DNA of 64,000 nt from Branchiostoma floridae (lineage: Eukaryota; Chordata; Leptocardii; Amphioxiformes; Branchiostomatidae), in NCBI RefSeq assembly GCF_000003815.2, contig NC_049988.1, forward strand, positions 6,476,004-6,540,003, in the 5' to 3' direction. Positions 14,901 to 23,488 of the stretch are shown piece after piece. The position numbers and the translations under genes are program-made. The notes under the pieces are model-generated. The model was not told the origin of the DNA. It did no database searches and saw only the letters and a program-made list of their open reading frames with translations. Each line of letters starts with the position of its first letter. Positions within the stretch are counted from its first letter, which is position 1.

Positions 14901-17900
14901 TCTTTTTTTTTTTTTAAATGGACCTTTGAAATATTTTATTGGCGTTTTTTGGCCATCTTCAGACCAAGAATGGAACAGCCCATTATGGAATAATCCACAA
15001 TGTGGGAGAGAGAGTGAAATATTCTGTAACTGCTCACAAATGTAGCCTGTCTAGTTTTGTTTTCGTTTGTGTTTCTTCGTCCAACTTGCCCCTGTGTTAG
15101 CAATGTAGGCTATTGTAGGCAGTAAAATTTAATGTAGTAATCCTGTAGATGTAGTGTAGCCAAGTTATTCCTAAACGTGTCTCTTGTAGTATCATAGGAA
15201 ACCTGCAATGAAACATGTGGCATATAATGTAGAAAAAAAATTGTTGTCTTGGCATACAACTATACAGTGGATGTAATATGTTAATAACTGCTCTAAACCA
15301 ACCTCCTGCTACACGGTTCCCCATTATGAATATGTACTGCTACAGTAGATCTTTTGGTTATATTTCTACAGAGAGCTTTCAACCGGAAATTCTTGACACA
15401 TTTTTAATGTACTACATTTGCCATGAGAACACATTTATGTTTCACCACAAATTCAGCCCCAGTGAACATAAATGAATTTACAGTTATCTTTGATTTCCGG
15501 CTTCTAGTATATGTCAGTGTCTTAATTTTACATTGCATATTATGTAGATTCTACATGACTATAAAATTATCTAAATTTGTTGAAACCAGATTTTGTGGTA
15601 TGAGGGCACAAGAGCCTTTGGCAGTGTTTAAAGTTTCACAGTTGATGAACAGACCAAAGTAATGAAATGAAAAACATTCTAGCAATATGTTTGTGATTGA
15701 ACAAGTTTGCAGCAAGATCTCGCAATCCACCAACATAACACCCTGCAAATATTATACAATTTGCAGTAACCAGTGCACGTGAGCAGATGATTGGTTTAGA
15801 TTAGTTACAGTAAAGTGTGTTACTAAGTGCGATGCCATTGGTCGTTTCCACAGCAAAGCTGCGAGGGAGAGGTGTCGTTCCGAGACGTCCAGTTCGCGTA
15901 CCCGACCCGTGAGAAGGTGACGGTTCTGAAACAGTTCAGCACGTCGGTAAGTCCGGGAGAGACCCTGGCGCTGGTGGGGAGTAGCGGCTGTGGGAAGAGC
16001 ACCTCAGTACAGCTGCTGGAAAGGTTCTACGAAGCACTTAGTGGCAACGTGGTGAGTTGATCATTTTTTAAGGCCATGTCGAGTTGATTTAATGGATGAC
16101 ATCCACTGATGATAGAAGCGTCAATTTGTAGCCGTATCAAAAAGAAATTGCATTAAATTAATTAAATTAATAAATGCAGTAAATAAGTATTAAAAGAAAT
16201 AATTGGCTTGATTGCAAGATTATTTGGCATCATGAAGTACAAAATTTAGTAAGCAAGGAAAAACTGCAAGCAGTATGTCAGATATTCCATTTTTTTTCTT
16301 TTTAAACCCCGAACATTTACTTTCTTGGTAGTAGTACTAATTAAGAATAGTTCAGGAAAAGATGGCCACTGTTTCGTGATGTATGTGCAACTAACAGTTC
16401 TTGTAACCTCTGACCTAGATGATTGACGGCAAAGACATCCGCACGCTGAACATCCAGTGGCTGCGGAAACAGATGGGCATCGTGTCTCAGGAGCCGATCC
16501 TCTTCAACACGACAATCCGGGAGAACATCGCGTACGGAGACAACGAGCGCGAGGTCACACAGGCGGAGATTGAAGCCGCAGCTCAGGCCGCCAATATCCA
16601 CAACTTCATCACAAGTCTGCCTGATGTATGTAGCGATAACGATGTCATGTATAACAGTAACAGCAATATTGCAATACACGCAAACTTTAAGATCTTTATT
16701 TAAGGCCACACCAATTTAATTTCTTGGTTCACGGATTCGCTCGCTCCTCTTTTTTGGAAAAAAAAAATAAAAATAGAAATTACCACTCAGCAAATTTTCA
16801 CCATTAATGAAACCATTCACCAACTTTCTGGTGTAGCAAACATAAAAACTGACACTACTTTTGTAATTTTCAACGAACAGGTGCCGTTACTGAACAGTAA
16901 TAGTGTTTTGTACTTTTTTCAAGCTGAAAACTTTTTATTCTTTATGTTTTGGATTAGCCCTTACCTTTACCCCAACCATTTTACAATTTTTATTTTTATT
17001 TCGCCCTCTCGCTCCATATTTTTTATGAAAAAATCCGTGAACCAAGAAATTAATTGGTGTCAGAAAAAGTCAGAAGCACACATTCATTCAAGGGGTCAGC
17101 CTAGGTTTCTTCTTTTTGATCATTCATCTTGTATGTTGATTTTAAATGTGTTTTGTTTACATATCAATAATGTCAACCCCTCTGTTGTAGTAGTATAGTA
17201 AGAGCTAATTCACTAGTCATAGAAAAGATCAGGAGGTACAATTAGACTCATCTCGATATTGATTGGACGTGTGAAATGACATGGTATGTGCCTAGGTAGA
17301 TCTTGACGAGACCTCAAAATGATTAGATTTTTGGCCCCCTAGCAGCATTCTACCGTACCAGGGTTGTAGCCAGCACATGTCCTTCAGTACTTTGAAGGAA
17401 TTTTGCAGCTGGGGACTGGAAAAAGTCTTCCCCATCCCGTCCCTGGGACAGACAAAACTTGATATATAAAGATATAAAAAAACTGAAACCCATGTGTTCT
17501 TCTTCACCAATTAACAAATGTCATTGAACAGCTTAGTCTACAAGCAAAATTTGCACCTCAAAATGCAGGAAATAGTGTTTCAGAGGGTCTTGATTAAAAC
17601 ATTTTCTGGGACCCAGACCCCCTAGAAATGACGCGCAACGTCACGCCATGCCTTCGGTGCTCGATAGGATTCCCATTCAAAATCAAGGGGACTGAAAATG
17701 ATTTCATGCTGGCTACAACCCTGTACCGTACTGTTCCAGAACTTCTGGTTTTACTGTTTATTCCATGTACTAGACACACTATTGTCATGATGGTTTTTGT
17801 TGACCTTCTTTTGAAGTGCAGGGGGACAGTTCTGTCAGTGGCAAACTCTGTTTTCTAATGAAATTCTGATGTTTTATTGTTTGTTTATTTATTTATCCAG

Positions 17901-18964
17901 GGGTACATGTCGCCTGGCCGGCGTTTTTCAAAGATCCCTGGGGGGAATCCCCGTACATACATAACAATAATCAATGACAATATAAAATTAAATAAAAGGT
18001 AACTTAGCAAGAATCGACAAAGAATAACGCAATTTAACTAAGACAAGATAAGGCAAATCAATTGTACAACTGTTAACGTTAATCCTAATATAACTCCAAA
18101 TCATAAGTGAAATCAAATAAGTAATGGGAATTTGCATACCAATGTGAACAGAAAAAGACATACCGGATTACATTTCAGACCATTACCATATGCATTCAGA
18201 GTACGTTTGTCCTGATAATATAAACGTTTAAACTTATCATTCTTGCATTCGTTTAAACTTATCATTCTTGTATTTTGCAGGGTTACGAGACCAACACCGG
18301 TGAGAAGGGTACCCAGCTGTCCGGCGGACAGAAACAGAGGATCGCCATCGCTCGCGCTCTTGTACGCAATCCCAAGATCCTCCTCTTGGACGAAGCTACC
18401 TCGGCTTTGGACACGGAGAGTGAAAAGGTAAGAGTCCTAATACAAAATATTTAATACTTCAAGTATGTAGTGAATAATCACTTTGAGATAATTCAAGGTC
18501 CCTAGATTTAACGTAGAAATGTATCTGAGAAAATTTGACACGTCAAACATGTCTGAGAAAATTTGACACCTAAATTAAGCATCTCAGAAAATATGACACA
18601 TAAAACTTCTTAGGAAATTTGACACCTAAATGAAATGTCTCAGAAAATTGGACACCTAAAAGTAAACATGTCTCAGAGACCTTTAAATCTCAGAAAAATT
18701 AGTCTCCAATTGAAAACATTTTCAAAATGACATTTGGTAAAAAAAATAATTCCTCTCTTATAGGTTGTGCAAGAGGCTCTGGATCGGGCGCGGGAAGGTA
18801 GAACCAGCATCGTCATCGCCCATCGACTGTCCACCATCTTTAATGCCGACAAGATCGCGGTGATCCACCACGGCAAGGTGCAGGAGATCGGCAAGCACCA
18901 GGAGCTACTGGCCAATAAGGGGCTCTATTACAAACTGGTCAACGCACAGATGCAACAATCTTAG
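204..18964 (+). CDS. abcb1: ABCB full transporter (P-glycoprotein type), 3' part of gene, 20 coding exons plus one alternative
   Basis: This is an ATP-driven efflux pump of the plasma membrane (ABCB1/4/11 clade); substrates in the family are amphipathic drugs, phospholipids or bile salts. Exons: 204-317, 715-825, 1416-1541, 2262-2377, 2892-2979, 3923-4093, 4722-4883, 5549-5603, 7498-7610, 8421-8564, 9162-9266, 11481-11558, 11750-11833, 12268-12471, 13202-13443, 14260-14416 or 14486-14642, 15854-16051, 16419-16625, 18281-18427, 18764-18964. All have GT-AG borders and consistent phases, giving 940 codons plus stop. The order is TM6, NBD1, acidic linker, TMD2, NBD2. Both NBDs keep Walker A (GSSGCGKST), Q-loop (VSQEPILF), signature (LSGGQKQR), Walker B with catalytic Glu ([11 protein letters not shown]) and H-loop (AHRLSTI). 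About 340 N-terminal residues (TM1-5) lie left of the window. The clade is certain. Orthology to one vertebrate paralogue is not, because amphioxus genes usually predate that split. Confidence 0.96.
715..825 (+). CDS. abcb1: ABCB exon: NBD1 start with A-loop
   Basis: 37 codons, phase 0. It encodes the conserved [19 protein letters not shown] block; the Tyr of FTYPARPD is the A-loop residue that stacks on adenine. Borders are ttcag/ and /gtaggt. Confidence 0.94.
1416..1541 (+). CDS. abcb1: ABCB exon: NBD1 Walker A
   Basis: 42 codons, phase 0. It encodes VLQGLSL followed by the P-loop GSSGCGKST and QRFYDPQEG. The donor is gtgcgt after GAG GGA GTG. Confidence 0.95.
1768..1980 (+). repeat. Palindromic ~210-bp MITE (TACTGTAAATGCA family), copy 1
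   Basis: It begins TACTGTAAATGCATTTAAG and ends TTTCTGCATTTACAGTA; the arms are reverse complements rich in 'ttcgcggt/accgcgaa'. It lies in an ABCB NBD1 intron. This copy is the most decayed of five in the window. Confidence 0.85.
2262..2377 (+). CDS. abcb1: ABCB exon: NBD1 Q-loop
   Basis: 116 bp ending in phase 2. It encodes [16 protein letters not shown] and the Q-loop VVSQEPILF. The Arg codon is split across the next junction. Confidence 0.95.
2892..2979 (+). CDS. abcb1: ABCB exon: NBD1 helical subdomain
   Basis: 88 bp that complete the split Arg codon and encode [19 protein letters not shown]. The exon ends in phase 0 before gtacgt. Confidence 0.94.
3045..3335 (-). repeat. Probable LINE 3' end (CR1/L2-like tail), decayed
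   Basis: On the minus strand this ends '...gtgcgattgttgagcaataaattcattca', resembling the short-repeat tails of CR1/L2-type LINEs. It has no coding capacity. The clade is a guess from the tail. Confidence 0.35.
3923..4093 (+). CDS. abcb1: ABCB exon: NBD1 signature and Walker B
   Basis: 57 codons, phase 0. It contains [16 protein letters not shown] and [15 protein letters not shown], so the C-loop, Walker B, catalytic Glu and D-loop are all intact. The exon is clearly GC-richer than the surrounding intron. Confidence 0.96.
4722..4883 (+). CDS. abcb1: ABCB exon: NBD1 H-loop
   Basis: 54 codons, phase 0. It encodes [19 protein letters not shown], which carries the switch His, and the end of NBD1 ([18 protein letters not shown]). 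Confidence 0.95.
5549..5603 (+). CDS. abcb1: ABCB exon: linker, acidic part
   Basis: 55 bp ending in phase 1. It encodes a very acidic stretch ([12 protein letters not shown]) that begins the cytosolic linker between the two transporter halves. The linker is poorly conserved in the family, so support comes from splice borders and phase. Confidence 0.85.
6475..6489 (+). CDS. abcb1: Candidate 15-bp cassette microexon in ABCB linker
   Basis: Fifteen bases lie between a good acceptor (gaaactacag) and a good donor (gtaaac). They fit the flanking phase-1 junctions exactly and would insert five residues (E-D-L-M-S). The following constitutive exon also begins E-D-L. It is optional because the reading frame is intact without it. 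This is inference from sequence only. Confidence 0.4.
7498..7610 (+). CDS. abcb1: ABCB exon: linker, basic/phosphorylatable part
   Basis: 113 bp in phase with the preceding exon. It encodes a Ser/Thr/Lys/Arg-rich segment ([17 protein letters not shown]) ending in an acidic run. The matching part of vertebrate P-glycoprotein is the phosphorylated linker; R-x-x-S/T-like sites are visible here. Confidence 0.88.
7765..7973 (+). repeat. Palindromic ~210-bp MITE (TACTGTAAATGCA family), copy 2
   Basis: Same termini and internal 'ttcgcggt' arms as the other copies; it lies in the intron before TM7. The right end is degenerate (tgcatttacgata). Confidence 0.85.
8421..8564 (+). CDS. abcb1: ABCB exon: TMD2 start, TM7
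   Basis: 48 codons, phase 0. It encodes [18 protein letters not shown] followed by TM7 ([20 protein letters not shown]). Confidence 0.95.
8655..8835 (+). repeat. (CA)n microsatellite inside a dispersed element
   Basis: About 130 bp of CA with interruptions, followed by 'cctccatttttcatggaggtaacc'. The same motif is reverse-complemented at 11905-11940 beside a (TG)n tract, so the microsatellite is part of a dispersed element rather than an isolated tract. Confidence 0.8.
9162..9266 (+). CDS. abcb1: ABCB exon: TM7-TM8
   Basis: 35 codons, phase 0. It encodes the first extracellular loop of TMD2 and TM8 ([20 protein letters not shown]). Confidence 0.94.
9290..9560. repeat. Dispersed repeat in ABCB intron
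   Basis: The segment 'acacaccaggtttgtactgaagagtac...atatccggacagattt' recurs at 43264-43320 in a patatin intron. It is therefore a dispersed, non-coding element of unknown class. The exact borders are not visible. Confidence 0.45.
9561..11480. other. Long ABCB intron, no gene seen
   Basis: Contains only short ORFs without domain signature. A GC-rich patch at 9775-9830 and a strong 27-bp hairpin at 10916-10942 are the only local structures I can name. Confidence 0.6.
11481..11558 (+). CDS. abcb1: ABCB exon: intracellular loop 3 (first part)
   Basis: 26 codons, phase 0. It encodes [20 protein letters not shown], equivalent to the conserved GEILTKRLR block of P-glycoprotein. Confidence 0.94.
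11750..11833 (+). CDS. abcb1: ABCB exon: intracellular loop 3 coupling helix
   Basis: 28 codons, phase 0. It encodes [20 protein letters not shown]. The [15 protein letters not shown] block is a family hallmark and contacts the NBDs. Confidence 0.95.
11905..12115. repeat. Dispersed element with internal (TG)n
   Basis: Contains 'gttacctttatgaaaaatggaggtattg' followed by (TG)n and 'ctggatggattttgatgctatttgatag'. It is the reverse-complement partner of the element at 8655-8835. Confidence 0.55.
12268..12471 (+). CDS. abcb1: ABCB exon: TM9-TM10
   Basis: 68 codons, phase 0. It contains TM9 and TM10 around the conserved [16 protein letters not shown] segment. Confidence 0.95.
13202..13443 (+). 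CDS. abcb1: ABCB exon: intracellular loop 4 to TM11
   Basis: 242 bp ending in phase 2 (CT|). It encodes [17 protein letters not shown], the second coupling helix, then TM11 ([18 protein letters not shown]). It must splice to an exon starting in phase 2; both alternatives at 14260 and 14486 supply the missing base and keep Leu. Confidence 0.95.
13935..14146 (+). repeat. Palindromic ~210-bp MITE (TACTGTAAATGCA family), copy 3
   Basis: A well-preserved copy ending about 110 bp upstream of alternative ABCB exon a. The transcript could fold this region into a long hairpin. Confidence 0.9.
14260..14416 (+). CDS. abcb1: ABCB alternative exon a: TM12 to NBD2 junction
   Basis: 157 bp completing the split Leu codon. 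It encodes 52 residues: TM12 ([17 protein letters not shown]), the amphipathic connection ([17 protein letters not shown]) and the start of the NBD2 leader. The acceptor is ccaaacag and the donor gtaagt. It is homologous over its whole length to the exon 69 bp downstream, with 11 of 52 residues differing by my count. Including both would shift the frame, since 157 is not a multiple of three. Confidence 0.9.
14486..14642 (+). CDS. abcb1: ABCB alternative exon b: TM12 to NBD2 junction
   Basis: Same length, phase and content as exon a. Relative to a it changes E to Q, N to S, V to A and N to D in and just after TM12, and L to K, R to Q and I to F in the connecting helix. Version b ([17 protein letters not shown]) is closer to the vertebrate consensus [14 protein letters not shown] as I know it. 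Borders are cctcacag/ and /gtgagc. Confidence 0.92.
14669..14765. repeat. Two adjacent perfect-type palindromes downstream of alternative exon b
   Basis: Two short hairpins in tandem: tatttcactccatac/gtataggagtgaaa, and atatttcactctacacca/tggtgtaggagtgaaatat. A related palindrome is at 30564-30600. They begin 27 bp after the donor of alternative TM12 exon b. Confidence 0.75.
15854..16051 (+). CDS. abcb1: ABCB exon: NBD2 A-loop and Walker A
   Basis: 66 codons, phase 0. It encodes [20 protein letters not shown] and the second P-loop [18 protein letters not shown]. Confidence 0.96.
16419..16625 (+). CDS. abcb1: ABCB exon: NBD2 Q-loop
   Basis: 69 codons, phase 0. It encodes [26 protein letters not shown], and the family-typical RENIAYGDN and [12 protein letters not shown]. 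Confidence 0.96.
17895..18240. repeat. Probable retroposon fragment in ABCB intron
   Basis: Begins with a (TTTA)n tract and 'ccaggggtacatgtcgcc', then 'ccctggggggaatccccgta', resembling a reverse-oriented retroposon end with a simple-repeat tail. There is no ORF and the class is uncertain. Confidence 0.35.
18281..18427 (+). CDS. abcb1: ABCB exon: NBD2 signature and Walker B
   Basis: 49 codons, phase 0. It encodes [20 protein letters not shown] and [16 protein letters not shown], with all catalytic residues present. Confidence 0.96.
18764..18964 (+). CDS. abcb1: ABCB terminal coding exon: NBD2 H-loop and stop
   Basis: 66 codons plus TAG. It encodes [20 protein letters not shown] and RLSTI, ending QMQQS-stop after the last helix of NBD2. 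Confidence 0.96.
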   Translation, partial: VVQEALDRAREGRTSIVIAHRLSTIFNADKIAVIHHGKVQEIGKHQELLANKGLYYKLVNAQMQQS

Positions 18965-19002
18965 ACATTGGTCTACCACTGTATGTGTGCTACATGTATA
19001 TT

Positions 19003-19278
19003 CCCTTGTAAAAATGGTGTGTATTATGGCCCTAATGCTCAAAATATTGATGCTGCTGTAGTGTAGCATTGGTGCCAAGTGCCATGGTAATTTTACAGTT
19101 ATCATGGCTGTCCAAGATACTACCACCACTCACTAAACTTTCAAACCAACAAAGCCTTGGACGAATGAAATAGTGCAGCATTAGTGCCGGACTGAGGTAG
19201 CATTTATGATAAAATGCTATATATCCACCCAGCATCAATGCAGCACTAATCCAACATTACACGCCACTTTTACAAGGG
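19003..19278. repeat. Foldback MITE (CCCTTGTAAAA...) in ABCB 3'UTR
   Basis: The terminal inverted repeat CCCTTGTAAAAATGGTGT pairs with ACGCCACTTTTACAAGGG. A related, partly deleted sequence lies at 1655-1767 ('gctgtccaagatac' shared), directly abutting MITE copy 1. Confidence 0.75.
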
Positions 19279-19337
19279 TAACTTTTTTGTGAGCTGTTCT
19301 CCCTTCGTACTTTCTCTTAGGGGTGATGTACAGTATT

Positions 19338-19343
19338 AATAAA
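19338..19343 (+). terminator. Possible proximal polyadenylation signal
   Basis: AATAAA about 370 bp after the ABCB stop, in AT-rich sequence. It could define a short mRNA isoform. Support is only the hexamer. Confidence 0.3.
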
Positions 19344-21708
19344 TCAAATTTCAAGACAATTCAGGGTTATTTTCTAGAATCATCCTAATATTCATAAGAA
19401 AGGCAGAGAAGTCTGATTATCGATGTAACAGTTACTTATTCTAAAATGGTCAGTCGGTGTTGATGTGACCAAAGCAGCTAACATTACAGAGTTATACAAA
19501 ATTCCAATGGGAAGACTGATTAAAAGTAAATAATGACAATCGGTTCTCGAAAATAAAACAAAACAAAACACAACTACCAGGTTATACCTGATTGCTGAAT
19601 TTTGTCAAGAACCAAAGATTTTACTGGCAGAAAGGTACAATAGTCACAGACAAAATTCTAAGTTTCTTTTTTGAACTCCTAGATTGTAGTATTTAACATG
19701 TACGTGAATACATATTCTCTTTACAGTGTCTACTGTCAGACAATACTATCTCTACCTCTCCTTACATTGTACTTTATGCAAAATGTTTAAATTTTTCTAT
19801 GCAGCCAGTCGTATGTTTTGCTATGCAGCCAGTTGTCTAACTTATGATATTATGCAGAATGTTCTGACAATCTAGTACTATTAAACACATAGCATTATAT
19901 ATGCCCAAAGTCTTTTAATCGAGGTTTGAGGATGTGGTTGATGCATGTGTTGTACAACATTTTGGATTTTTCAAATTTTGGGGATCTGATATTGTACTGA
20001 GATTTAACGAAATTGTCTTCAAACTCATTGACCTCTTAAGTGGCATCTCACATTACTTATAGACGATAGAAGCTGGTATTTTTGTGCCTTTCTTTCCTAA
20101 ACGCTCTTAACATAAGCATCTACATGCTTTTCCCATTTTATAGTGTTAATTGATGTTCACAAACATTTTACAGTGCACATGTCTAATTATTATATGTATA
20201 CATGTATATAAAAATTTCAGGCAAAACTTGCCAAAGATGCCTTTTTCTACATTGAAAGGGTAAAACAGTAATTCCTGAAGTCTATCAGCTTCTCCCAATT
20301 AATAAGAAATGTAACAGTTAAAGAAGGATGGAAGAAAACGTTGCATTAACGTTAATGATGTACTAATCATCAGCCATATAAATTATATACCGAAGATGCG
20401 TCAAGTATTTATTTGTGGATACCACTAGTACTTATTGACCGGGCTTGAACCAAAGAATTTTGGGTACAAGCAAGTTTTATAGGGGTGCTGAATGTTATAT
20501 GATCAATACTATAGATAATTAACTGTAACATAATATTGCATATCTACATTTTTCAAGACTAACATGATTTTGTTTTAGTTTGAAAACTCCAGAATACACA
20601 ATACCAGTACAGCATTTGCACATTGCCAACTAATATCCGAAAACAATATCAGATAACTTTTAAGATTATTTACATCATATTTTGCCATCATTAAAACATT
20701 ACTAATTCTGTAAATGTGATTTGAAATAGTTTCACTTCTTAATTAGAACTTTTCTTAAGTGTTTATCAGGGCATTTGTAACTGTGTTTGGGTCGTTTTGT
20801 GATGGTTTTGTTGAAAACAATGTTTCCGTAATTGAAAAAATAATCTTTCTGTATATCAATATACAAGAGTATATTGTACATGGTGGTGTCTTTGTAAATA
20901 TTTGTTTCTGTATTTTATTGGTTTATAAAATGGATTGTAATTTGCAAAAAAGGTACAATCTTTATGCTAGGAAAATGTATGTGTTTAAATTTCACAGCAT
21001 AGCTGAGTGTTCAAATCAACTATTTTCTTTTCAATGATAACAGAGTGATATATGAATGTTATGGGGCTTAATTTTCATCCATGCAATTTTGCTCTTTCTT
21101 TGTATTTACTAGTTTTCATAAAATATGTAATATCTAACATCATATTATTAAGCAGCTGCCTTTTTTTCAATCTGGCCAGCTGTACTTTGATATTGGCACA
21201 CTATATTTGTAATCAATATTTCTTTTGCTTATTCGTTGTCTTTTCTAAAAAGAAATAGCTGTCTAACAAGTTCAAGTGTAGTAGGAACTATGCAATTGAC
21301 TTTGATTTAGTTAAGGATAAATTGTTCGATTTTGCTGTAAAACTGGCTTGCCTTTTGGACAATCAAAGAATCTAAGAAAGATCTTTTGAAAGAACCCCTT
21401 TTCATTCTCTATAGTTTAAAGGGGGCCCTATCAGACCATTATCGGATATTTTAGATATCTCTCTTAGTATTATGTGTTTCAGGTTATGTTAGTTACAAAG
21501 GAATTGCATCACTATTTGACATCATAGTTTGACATATTTAGCTTAAGTATCATAGTAAGCATGACAATAGACATTCTATTCAAAGAAAACCTGTTTCTTT
21601 GCTGCTCTATCATTGTGTTTTTATGGTGAGGTTCTTTGAATGGTTGTGTGATCGTCAGCTCTTGTGATTTTTGAAGGAAGTTATGTATTCAAGATTTCAA
21701 CTTCTTGT

Positions 21709-21714
21709 AATAAA
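21709..21714 (+). terminator. Probable distal polyadenylation signal of ABCB
   Basis: AATAAA followed within about 30 bp by a T/GT-rich stretch (ttatcctgtgtttttcc), the usual downstream element. The sequence changes character afterwards. Confidence 0.5.
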
Positions 21715-21759
21715 GTTTTCTTGTTATAAACTGTTATCCTGTGTTTTTCCTTGATTATG

Positions 21760-22212
21760 CAAATTTAGGATCAGTACGCCCCTGTTTTACACACCTAGTA
21801 CCCTTCTAAGCTGTGCGTTAAGAGTAAAATACCATTGACGTTAACGAACAGAGGAAATTGTGTTCCAGTGCACCTGCTAAATTTGGTGCGGTACGAAAAC
21901 GCCGCCTAGCAGGTCTAAGCGGAAACGCAAGCACCGTGGCTGCTTCGCAGTAATGATTATATTTGCAAGCGTTTACTTAGCATCAAGGAGCTAGGTTAAA
22001 AAAACACAACCTGTGTTTTAACCTCCTTGCTTAGCATGTGTAGTCAAATACGAACCGATGATACAGTAATATTTCTTCACTACTTTATGAGAAAAAATTG
22101 TTGACGCGGCTAGATTTGTAAGACAAGATAACCCGAAAAAGTAACGTTATTTCCACTGGTGGCGAGAAATGATGCTCAAAACCGTTACTTTTGATCAAGG
22201 GGATTCGATCAT
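21760..22212. other. Intergenic, no gene seen
   Basis: Spacer between the ABCB polyadenylation signal and the TMIE gene. I see no coding signature. Confidence 0.5.
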
Positions 22213-22582
22213 GATAAAACCTCCTTGCTATAACAGGATCAATAGCCTTGAGGCTCCCCATCTTTTTTTGAATGGAGGACAACCAAACGTAGTAAACACC
22301 CTACGGTAGTTGACCCTGAAAATTGTATTGAGGGTACGACAAAGGATCTACAAACCACTGTTATGATCAACGTGCCATCTCTGCCACGAGCTGGAAAGAC
22401 GACATTTTCACCAAATTCTAGAGTGTTTTCCCGCAGCATTTTGTCAAGCATCTTGCACACAATACCATAACAAAAAAAAGTCTCAGGCCCCATGGCCAGT
22501 CCATTAACATAATCTATGCAACTTGAGTCATTCACTGAATGAGAGGATCTAATTGGAATCGATCTTGTTAAAGCAAGGAGGT
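22213..22582. repeat. Foldback MITE (TGATAAAACCTCCTTGCT)
   Basis: Left end TGATAAAACCTCCTTGCTATAA pairs with right end TTAAAGCAAGGAGGTTTTATCA. About 370 bp, non-coding. Isolated copies of the 'aacctccttgct' end are at 22020 and as the hairpins at 28706 and 40210. Confidence 0.75.
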
Positions 22583-23108
22583 TTTATCACAGTGTACAGT
22601 GTCACTGACGAACGGTATAGCCTGGGTACCATCCGGAAAGAAGTTCCATCCGGCGTTCATTATATACTATATACAGTCGCTTCTCGCTCTGACATTCATT
22701 ATACACTATACAAATTTTATATCTCTTCCCTGCGGTGGCAGAAGCGAACATAGAAGCGACCTACGAGTACTACCGGTACCCCGATGGTACCTAGGCTAGG
22801 TTGTGGATTCTACCTGAAACGTCTGGCCGAAAATATTAATCATATCCAGTTGCTTGTATGAGTTTGCTATTTGGCGTATCTTATATTGAAATTAATAATA
22901 ATAAGCGATAATAAACATGCCAGTTTTGCAAACCTTTTGGCATACAATAAGATAAGCGCAATCGTTCTTGATCAGTTTTTTTTTCTAGTTTGGTGAAATA
23001 GATATTATGGCCATTTTAAAGTTAAGTTTGAACCACATTATAAGTATACGAAGAAGAAGAACACACCACCAAAGACAATGTTTTCCTACAGGCCTTAGGG
23101 AAATACAA

Positions 23109-23326
23109 TACTGTAAATGCATTAATTTCGCGGGGATTTAATTTCGCGGCAGCGGGAAAGTGGCGAATTCGTGGTGGTCTTGAATTTGCGGTAGCTTATT
23201 TACAGTACTGTACTGTTGTCGCATACTGTATTATGAATATTTGCGGTGGTTTTAAGTTCGCGGTTCAGCGGCCACCGCGAAAACCGTGAATATAAAACCA
23301 CCGCGAAAGTTTCTGCATTTACAGTA
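23109..23326 (+). repeat. Palindromic ~210-bp MITE (TACTGTAAATGCA family), copy 4
   Basis: A well-preserved copy whose right end is 69 bp upstream of the TMIE start codon. It must therefore be in the promoter or 5'UTR of that gene. Confidence 0.9.
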
Positions 23327-23395
23327 TTGTTGTTCATGATGCTCGCCGTTTCCCGTGATACACTGCGCCGGTACTTGAGTAGAAAAATTGAAGAC

Positions 23396-23488
23396 ATGGC
23401 GGCGCCAGCCTGCGTGTGCTTCGCGCTCCTCTGGACCATCATATTAAACCTCTACCTGGAAGCTACCGCACAACTAACCAGGAACAAG
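23396..23488 (+). CDS. tmie: TMIE exon 1: signal peptide
   Basis: 31 codons, phase 0, donor gtaaga. It encodes MAAPACVCFALLWTIILNLY then L-EATAQLTRNK, with likely cleavage after ATA. Intron 1 is 4.6 kb and full of repeats. Confidence 0.82.

Larger units (their letters stand above)
18965..21735 (+). other. Probable 3'UTR of ABCB gene
   Basis: AT-rich sequence without a supportable gene follows the ABCB stop and runs to an AATAAA at 21709. It includes a MITE at 19003-19278 and an earlier AATAAA at 19338 that could give a short 3'UTR of about 0.4 kb. The small ORFs here have low-complexity AT-rich composition and no recognisable domain. Confidence 0.45.
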
